Shown here: in pieces, positions 56,701-64,000 of the stretch | Numbering within the stretch: position 1 is the stretch's first letter | How the letters are laid out: the number at the start of each line of letters is the position of its first letter | Source of the DNA: Centroberyx gerrardi | Lineage: Eukaryota > Chordata > Actinopteri > Beryciformes > Berycidae | Direction: 5' to 3' | DNA length: 64,000 nt | NCBI RefSeq assembly: GCF_048128805.1 | Contig: NC_136019.1 | Coordinates: 11,828,905-11,892,904 of the forward strand | Made by a program: the position numbers and the translations under genes | The notes under the pieces: generated by a model | Databases searched by the model: none | Seen by the model: only the letters and a program-made list of their open reading frames with translations | Told to the model about the DNA's origin: nothing

Positions 56701-59700
56701 ATTATAATGAACTCCTTGGCATCCATAAGCACCTTCAAGCAATCCTGTAATGGTATTGCACTGGTATACACAATGCTCCATTTTTCAGTGAATGGCGGAA
56801 AAGGAAATCTGTTTGAGGCTGTACAATTGCGTTGAAGTTGCATTCTGTTTCCATTCAGGCTGGTCTGACGTCTGCATAATTGAATTTCTATACTGTGCTG
56901 CAAAGTACAACAGCTACCATGTAAATCAATTCAAGTAAAGGTTACTATAGAGTACTTTCAACAAACAGGATTTCTTCAGAGTGATTTGCAGGACTAAAGA
57001 CACAAATACGGATAAAAACAGGAGTAATTAAAACCAGAATGCACCAGGTTAATTGTTTCACAGACTAGATGATAAAATTGTGTTGCTCTTATCAAACAGA
57101 GATCAACAGTGTAAACATCCCCCATGCTTTTGCTTTATCTCTGATGTTTGTGGTTGGATTGACAACATCCCACAGAGCCAGAATGCACCTGCGAAGCCAG
57201 CCGGCCTGACGTGACTCGTCACCTTTCCGTCTTGCCAACACTGAGCGCTCTTGATGTTCAGAACAGCCACTGCTACTCAAACACACACACACACCCACAC
57301 ACACACGCACACCCCGTGTCTTGGGTTGCCCTCCCTCCCTAGTCGCTACCAACCAAGGTCAGCCACTCGGCCCGGCTCTTCACACCATCTGTTTGAGCTG
57401 GTTGACATTTGGCCCTAGCCAACACTGTGAATTCTCGCTTCAGAGGGGGCCCGGCACATTTGCATTCTGTTTCTGTATTGTATGTCAAGAGGGCACATTT
57501 TGTTTCATTTTTATCTCAAAGGCGAGAATAAGGATCTTGACTGAATGTGCCAGTTATTAGCCGGTGAATCTGAGATTTAATGATACAAATTGGATCAGTG
57601 TTTGGGCTTTGCATATATTGTATATAATAGCTTTTGACTCTTGATGGAATACTGCATGCAAACTGCCCATCAGGCCTTTAGTCCCGCTCTAACCAGGACT
57701 TTAATGGTTGCAAATTTCTTCTACCCAAATGACTGTTTGTTGCAGTACGAGGTTATGATTCAAATCACAGCCACATGAACAGGAAGGCAGACATTGCATC
57801 CTGGGCAGATGGTGGATGATGTCTCACCAGCCTCCAGAAGGGGGCAGCAGGCCTCCAAGTTGAATGAGAGCTAATGGAAAAATGGAAAGTCACATTCACA
57901 GGTCATTTAATCTCTTTGTTTTGTCATGGGCTGGGCCTGCGGTGCTGCTTTTCTGCCTCGCTCTCTCAGAAAGAGAGCGAGAGAGAGACAGATCCCTCCT
58001 GTTCAAAAAATGAGCAATTTTTACCTGCCTCGAAGAATTTCCTTTCCATGCGTTTGTTGGGGGGTTTCGCAAGCTCACGGTATTTCTAGGATTTAATGTT
58101 GGTGTTTTGTGGAGGTTTTTTGGACCTGGACGGGGCTATAAGAGCAGAGTTTGTTTTTTTTATTGTCTGCATTAAATTCTCTGAAATGGCTTTTTTGGAA
58201 CAGCGCACACTCTTGCATCATCGAGGGTAGCCGAGCGGTTTTATGATTGCAGAGCTAAGCTGTACTTAGGATTCAAGCTTACTTAACTGACTGTATGGAT
58301 ATAGGCCTTGGTGTTGCTCAGTTAACAGTAGCTTTGCTCCTCTGATAGCATACACAGGCTTGACATCCCACACTATGTTTGCTTATGGTTTATACAGTAG
58401 GTGAGGTACGCCATATGTTCATGTGGTCTACAGGTTGGTATAGCACCCATAGTGATACTTCCAGTGAGGCTGTATTATAGTGGTATTGCAAGCACTGTGT
58501 AGCCACACAAGGCTTATATGATCACAGCAACTTAAATGGTGGAGTGAGTGTGTGTGCAGGCTAGCAGCATCAAGGTAGTACACACACTGGTGGCTATATA
58601 AGGGTTTTGCGTATCCATTTCTGTACCCAAACATTATAGTCATGTTGAGTCAAAAGCCTGCTGCAGCCTATACAGCAGGCTTAGTGGGTTGAGAGGGAAA
58701 ATGGGGGTTGTCTGTGCTCTCTCCCCCTCAGTACCGTTCATCACCTCCCATCACATGCCTCATGTTTTTTCATCCTCAGCTAGAGTGCTTTCAAGTTATA
58801 TAATGTGAAATGACAGGTTGAGACCAGAGGTGGAGTGATATGTGGATTGTAGTGCCGAGGTAGAGAAAACTGACCTGCTAAAAACGCTGTATTGTGTCAT
58901 GTTCTTTTGAGGCAGGAGGACGGTGAGGGAGGGGGGAGGTACGACAAGGATTTGGGTGGTAACTGTGACAGACTTTTTTTTAGTTTTTTTTTGTTTGGAA
59001 CTGCAAACCTGACAGGAATGCGAAGATTCCTCCTCAATCTCGTTCCTCGCGCCTGCCCTCTTCCCCTGCACCTCTAATCTCCTCCACACTCATCTTTTTG
59101 TTATGTAACCGCTGAGATTGGATGCACTCGAGGTCGCGTGGGTGGCGCAGGTAATGGAGCCAGTGGGAGGTCATAGGCGAGAGAGGGACGGAGCAAGGTG
59201 AAGGAGGCGTTGTTTTGTGCTGCTCCACCAAGCCCTGACAGGCGGGGATGGAGGCTTCTCAACGAGCCTTATTTCACCTGAGCGAGTTCCTTACTGCGTT
59301 TTGTAGAACTGACGGACTACGGCCGCCTTAGACAAACAATGTCCTCATGGCCAATCTATACTTATCGTGAGCTGGTAGTCAAGATGGGCTGTATGTATAC
59401 ACTTATGTACACACACAGAGAGAGAAGAGAGTCTCCTTACGCTTGACACATCTTCCTTATTCCAACTCTGGCCCTTTAGCCCTTTATAAATAAAGCCAGG
59501 ATGTTATCACTGCCTGCTCATCAGGTTTCCGACAAGCATCCGATTGAATATTCATGACGCCTCACACTGAGTGGTATACAGAGCTCGACTCCCAAGACAT
59601 GGTGCCCCTGCCAGGAAAACAATGACTGTACACCTCTGTCGCCATGTAACGGCTAAAAATGTCCAAGGAATCGGGAACATCTCTGTTTCCATTCTAGGTA

Positions 59701-60529
59701 GCGGTCAAGGTTCGATTGAACAGAACAGTCGGGTGGGTGTATGACGTTATTACAGGAGTACTGCGTATTGTTTGTGGATGCACAGCTTAAGGTAGTCCAT
59801 CGTTTTATTTGTTTATTTATTCAGACAGTTGGAAAATAGAAAGGGGGAGTAAGGGAGACACAAGGGAGAAAACTAGGCTAGTAGGGGAAGACATGGTTTC
59901 AGAAGTAGGGGATTTAATCACTCGACTATCTCTGAGCACAAAATACAATGCTGTGTCCAAAATATTATCTCTATTTTTATGATCATCACCCCAAAATATG
60001 ACTAATAAAAACATAATGATTCATAAAATGCAGCACAATGATAGGCTAAGAAAGTGGTAGCACACGGCTGTATTTATAACAGTCTGTGAGTACATTACTG
60101 AAAGTGCTGTCTTACAAGCTGCACTGACAAACCACCCTTAAAGCAAGCCCAGGGCAATGATTTGTATTCTTATCAGTGTTAACCACTTGACAAATACTAT
60201 TGATGCTGCACTCGTGCAACTGCAGCCTCAAGAACAGGGTACATAATGTTCAGTGAACGATGTCCAAGGAGAAAAGACATTGGTTTCCCATAGGACAGTC
60301 TCTGCTTGTCCTCCCCAGGTGATTGCATTGACCAGTGGTGTGATATCACCTCAATATCAGGGATTTTTTAGCATTTGCGTACATATTATATTGAACATAC
60401 ATCTTTGGAATGGTGCTATTGTCCAATCGTGCTAGTTGAAACGCAGAAAGTTATCAGTATTCTGTATTTTATGTACTTTTATTTCCTTTGGTTTAGAGGT
60501 TGTAGGGACATTTTGTGTCTTATTCTGTC
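53701..60529. other. Intron 8 of the glucosidase II beta-like gene (probable), no exon recognised
   Basis: About 6.8 kb with no splice-bounded segment resembling the missing PRKCSH C-terminal part. Unique blocks around 55240-55440, 57640-57730 and 59465-59560 (CCTTTATAAATAAAGCC, TTGAATATTCATGACG) look like noncoding regulatory DNA. An imperfect CA tract is at 57279-57310. Confidence 0.35.
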
Positions 60530-60537
60530 TAATACAT

Positions 60538-60863
60538 CGGTTGCTCTCAACGTGCGGTCCGGGGACCAGCAGGGGTCCTCGAAGGAGTTCCAGGGGGTCC
60601 CCAGCAAATTGATGAATTGTTAAAGTTCACCATTATTTCATTTACAAGCAGGTAACACAATTAGTGAAAGTAGATGAATGACTATTTTTATCATAGTTTC
60701 ACTGTTATCTCTCTACCTACAATAAAGATAGTCATGGAATTCTGGACAAAATCATATCTCACAATAAAAATATTCTCAGATTTGGGTTCGAGAGACAAAA
60801 TCTCATCGAATGGCCCTAATGTGTACTAAATTAGGGGTCCTTGATGTGAATTGAGAATCACTG
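60538..60863. mobile_element. hAT-type MITE with perfect 8-bp target duplication
   Basis: Flanked on both sides by TAATACAT (60530-60537 and 60864-60871). The ends CGGTTGCTCTCAA and TTGAGAATCACTG form a degraded inverted repeat of the CAGTGGTTCTCAA type. The body shares GTCCGGGGACCAGCAGGGGTCC and GGGGGTCCCCAGCAAA with the element at 52708-53154. 326 bp, non-coding. Confidence 0.88.
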
Positions 60864-60871
60864 TAATACAT

Positions 60872-63300
60872 CACAGCCTGTAAACAATGAGGCCTGAACT
60901 GGGATTGTTCAAAGGTGGTCTGGGGTACTCTAGCTTTTCAACTGAATCTCAAATCGAATCACATCAAATATCCTCTGACCCAAAACGGGGTTGGTTCGGG
61001 GAGGGGTGTGGCTGATTGAAGACCTCTTGTTGAAGAACTCGATGTCCTTTGTGGGGAGAGAGGAGATGCGTTTTGTGAGGTCTCCATGGCGACCCCACTG
61101 CACAGCGTATAAGACGATAATGACAAGCTCTCCAAGACCACAGGGGCACCAGAATAGTGCACGTCCTCCATGTTTCAGCTATTGTGGCACTTGGAGGAGT
61201 TACACAACCTGACGTTCACCCTGAGAATGTTTCTTTCCCCATCATCTCAGGGCTTTTGAGACCGGCAAAGATTGGGCTTGCAAGCAAAGGGATGACACAC
61301 GGAATGACAAAACTCCTGTGTCTGTCTGTCAGGCTTGGTCTTTATCCGACTGACATTTGCTGGCTCAGGCTCATCCAGGCTCTGGAGAAGCCAGGGATAA
61401 GAGTCAGACACAGATGGCTTTTTCCTTTGCAATGCTGTCTAGCGCGAGATTCAGAAGGGAAAAAGTTTCCGAATGTTCACCCTGTTTTCACAAACCCTCG
61501 GAAATGCAATTGCTTATACAAAAAGTAGGAGAGACCAGGGAGTGTGCACATACTGCAACAGTGTGTCATTGTTTTCTGTAATATCTTGCCTTGCAGCGCT
61601 GTGCCCATTTCATTTTGCATTAACAGCCACATAATTCCATACACATTATAGTATTCTTTTTATATCCTGCCCCAACCTATTAGTGATTAAGGCTTGGTAG
61701 GTCTGTTACTTCAGTAGACACATTTTTGAGCTTCTTGTCCTTTGAGTAAGTCAAAAGAACAACACAGAAATGCCTCGTGCCATTTCAGACTGATGAGGCA
61801 AAGCCAGCATGAAGGAGGAGAGGGGAGGTGTAGGTGTTAAATTGATTGGCGAGAGAAAAAAGCATCTGCTTTGCAATAGCTTAACAGTTGCCTCAGAAGC
61901 ACGCCTGCCATTGTTTCCAAACAAGAATACCCACTTCTGTGTGCCGAGGAGTGTCGCCTTCGGAAGAAATCTGTGAGAGGGAAAGAAATTGTTACATAAG
62001 GAACATTTAGAGCCATCTTCTTTTTATAGCCTTCCAGGACCTTGATCTTTTTCCTTTTTTTCATAGCTACCTCAACTCCTTTCTGTTCTCCAGGCAGTTC
62101 GGAGTTAATACGTAGGCAGAGAACAAAAGACCGGGGATACAGGGCTACAGTCAGCAGCTGATCCAATGACAGAAATGGCACAGAGGCGAGAGGGTCCCAG
62201 GTGTAGCCCTGACTCAAGCACCACTCCAAGATAGGGGGACTGTGATTGAGGGGGGCAAGGAGCGAAAAAGAAGCATGGGGGCATCATGGGAGATTGCGTC
62301 CTGTGTGACAAGCTGCCTGTTGTGTGCATACTTCCTGACAGCAAGCAAAGAGACAGGGCACCTGACCCCTCTGACCCTCACCAAAGCAAAAACAGCACCC
62401 AGATTTCTGTTAAGGGACAGTACTGGCGTGAGAGTGCAACTTTCTTGCCTCCGCTTTTAGTTCAGTAAAGGTAGTTTGATCAGTAAGAGGTCGCTGGTCT
62501 TGCTCAGCTGCCTCCAGGGAGACTTCTGCTGACTGGAAAGCCAGAGTGCCATGGGGAGACATTTTTTGTATCAGAGGCAAATTTGAAATATATTACCTAC
62601 CTGTTCAGTCTCACAAAAGAGCATGTTTATTATATATAACTCCTACTGCAATGATAAAAAAGTTAGCAGCTTGCAGATGTCCTATATTGATTGCTGTAGG
62701 GTGGTCAAGCTGAACCTAGCTTGTTGATTACATCTAGTATAACCGTATCAGCCATGTTAGTGCTAGTCATTAGACATTACAGTGAAGGGTGAGGTGTAAG
62801 CAGGCCATGCAATTAATTATCCGCTAGATTCAAATTCTCAAGGCTCCAAAACAAAATCCTAAATTCTATTAGCATTTTATCAAACATGACTTCGACTCCC
62901 TATTTGAGTGCTCTCATGCTGAATAGAGCGAACCTGTGATGCAGACCCTCTTAAATTTGTTTTTACAAGTAGAGATGTCACAAGGTTGCAACCTGCTGTT
63001 TTGAGTCGTGGGGTCAATTTCAGGATCACGTAATTTCTCACACTACTGTGTGAACTTTGAGTCAACAGAAGAGCGATGAAAGCCCTCACCTCCTCTCTCA
63101 GCACCGCACACACTTTCCTGCATCCCTGCTGTTGCATGTTTTATAACGAGGGTTATAGTCAGAATCTAATCGCATACATGGTCTCATGCTTGTATGCTCC
63201 CAGTCTCCTGTGTGTTTTTTTCTCCTTGCCTTTCTACCTCCCTTTGGCCTGTGTGCTTGTGTTCTCCTGTGGACTTAAGTCAGGATCAGTATTCACCCTG
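60872..63300. other. Intron 8 continuation, no exon recognised
   Basis: No exon, RNA gene or further transposon is recognised. The open frames at 61157-61528 (+) and 61837-62229 (-) resemble no family. Confidence 0.35.
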
Positions 63301-63345
63301 ACTCCCTCCCTTTCTCTTTCTTTCTCTTTCTTTCTCTCTTTCTCA
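63301..63345. repeat. Pyrimidine-rich CTTT/CT simple repeat
   Basis: CTCCCTCCC followed by repeated TTTCTC and CTTT units. Confidence 0.9.
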
Positions 63346-63424
63346 CGCACTCCCCTCACTCCCTCTACAGAGTGACATTTATTAATTAAATATGGTGTAC
63401 TGCCGCAGGATGCGCTTCCCTTTC

Positions 63425-63515
63425 CACTATCTCCAGACACTAATAATTACATTGGCATTTAGCTCCGTGATAAGCCGACCCTATGGCCTTTATGAAATGT
63501 TCCCTGGGCCCGGAT
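63425..63515. promoter_or_regulatory. Candidate noncoding element
   Basis: ACTAATAATTACATTGGC, TTTAGCTCCGTGATAAGCC and CCTTTATGAAATG in a unique stretch. Homeodomain-type and caudal-type words without coding potential. Low confidence. Confidence 0.25.
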
Positions 63516-64000
63516 ACTGAGCAAAATATAGACCAGTGCGATGCTGTACATCGATCCATCTGCCTGTCTTCTTGCTTTTATGTTAAGAGAAGAGGCAGTG
63601 TTTATTAGCATGGTCAAATAATCCATAGATATCTAAAGTAAACACCTGGCTTTTACATCATTAAAGCATAAAGTTGAGCCTTGCTGTAGACATGCACACT
63701 GTTATTCTGTACGTAGGTGGGCTGTTTTTATGAAGTCAGAGCTGATAATGACAAATTTTTACAGGTAACTGCCCAGAACACAAACTGTCACAGTCACAGG
63801 CAACAGATTTGTTGTTGCCATGAAACATACTTCTCCGTAGCCTTAAAGTTTGAAGGTTGCTTTTTCATTCTGGGCTTACTCCTGATACTTTGCTGTGAAA
63901 ATATTTTTTTCACTTTCACTGTTACCTTCTTTGTACCTCTCTTTCCATTATCCATGTGCCAGTTTGCATTGCAAAGCTTTGTTGTTAAAATTTGGGGTCC

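Noticed and set aside
58224..58290. GGTAGCCGAGCGG, reminiscent of the 5' part of a tRNA-Leu/Ser gene
   Set aside because: No anticodon arm, B box (GGTTCGA) or acceptor stem complement follows.
59797..59880. Possible minus-strand copy of the same tRNA-SINE tail
   Set aside because: Only a loose resemblance (TTTATTTATTCAGACAGTTG then GGGGGAGTAAGGGAGA); too degenerate to call.
52647..64000. Search for the remaining glucosidase II beta-like exons (candidate acceptors near 55632, 58779, 60319, 62094, 63370)
   Set aside because: In each case the sequence after AG stops quickly in the required phase or lacks any MRH or acidic-linker resemblance.

Overview
The window is vertebrate nuclear DNA, almost certainly from a ray-finned (teleost) fish. 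Genes are split by GT-AG introns, CA/GT microsatellites are frequent, and the dispersed repeats are typical fish families: Tol2-like and other hAT MITEs, a Tc1/mariner MITE, a tRNA-derived SINE and a palindromic CAGTTTCCCAGA-type element. There is no prokaryotic, viral or CRISPR signal. Coding sequence is well under 5% of the window; most long open frames are chance or microsatellite translations.

Three genes are supported. (1) 2963-4654, minus strand: a complete four-exon fabp2 (intestinal fatty acid-binding protein, 132 aa) with coding exons of 67/173/108/51 nt and a TATA box. (2) 27200-29000, plus strand: a complete two-exon dmrta1 (dmrt4), 427 aa, with DM zinc-finger and DMA domains, inside a CpG-rich island. 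(3) 30849 to at least 52646, plus strand: the first eight coding exons (249 codons) of a glucosidase II beta-subunit (PRKCSH) family protein with signal peptide, two LDLa-like Cys modules, a coiled coil and a canonical EF-hand. Its C-terminal MRH region is not found and should lie beyond 64000. The sequence differs enough from classical PRKCSH that a separate paralogue is likely.

Between fabp2 and dmrta1 lies about 22 kb without a recognisable gene, and introns 5-8 of the glucosidase-beta-like gene are 4 to over 11 kb. Both hold short, unique, A+T-rich blocks dense in TAATTA-type homeodomain sites, octamer-like sites and palindromes. They resemble conserved noncoding elements around developmental regulators. 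I infer, without alignment, that this is a regulatory neighbourhood serving dmrta1 or another developmental gene outside the window, with the glucosidase-beta-like gene as a bystander carrying regulatory DNA in its introns.

The three genes do not form one pathway: cytosolic lipid binding in enterocytes (fabp2), transcription control (dmrta1) and ER glycoprotein quality control (glucosidase II beta-like). I found no clearly novel system. The most interesting items are the divergent glucosidase II beta-like gene with unusually large introns, its GTCACGTGAC promoter palindrome, the homeodomain-site cluster at 47787-47870, and two hAT MITEs with perfect 8-bp target duplications.
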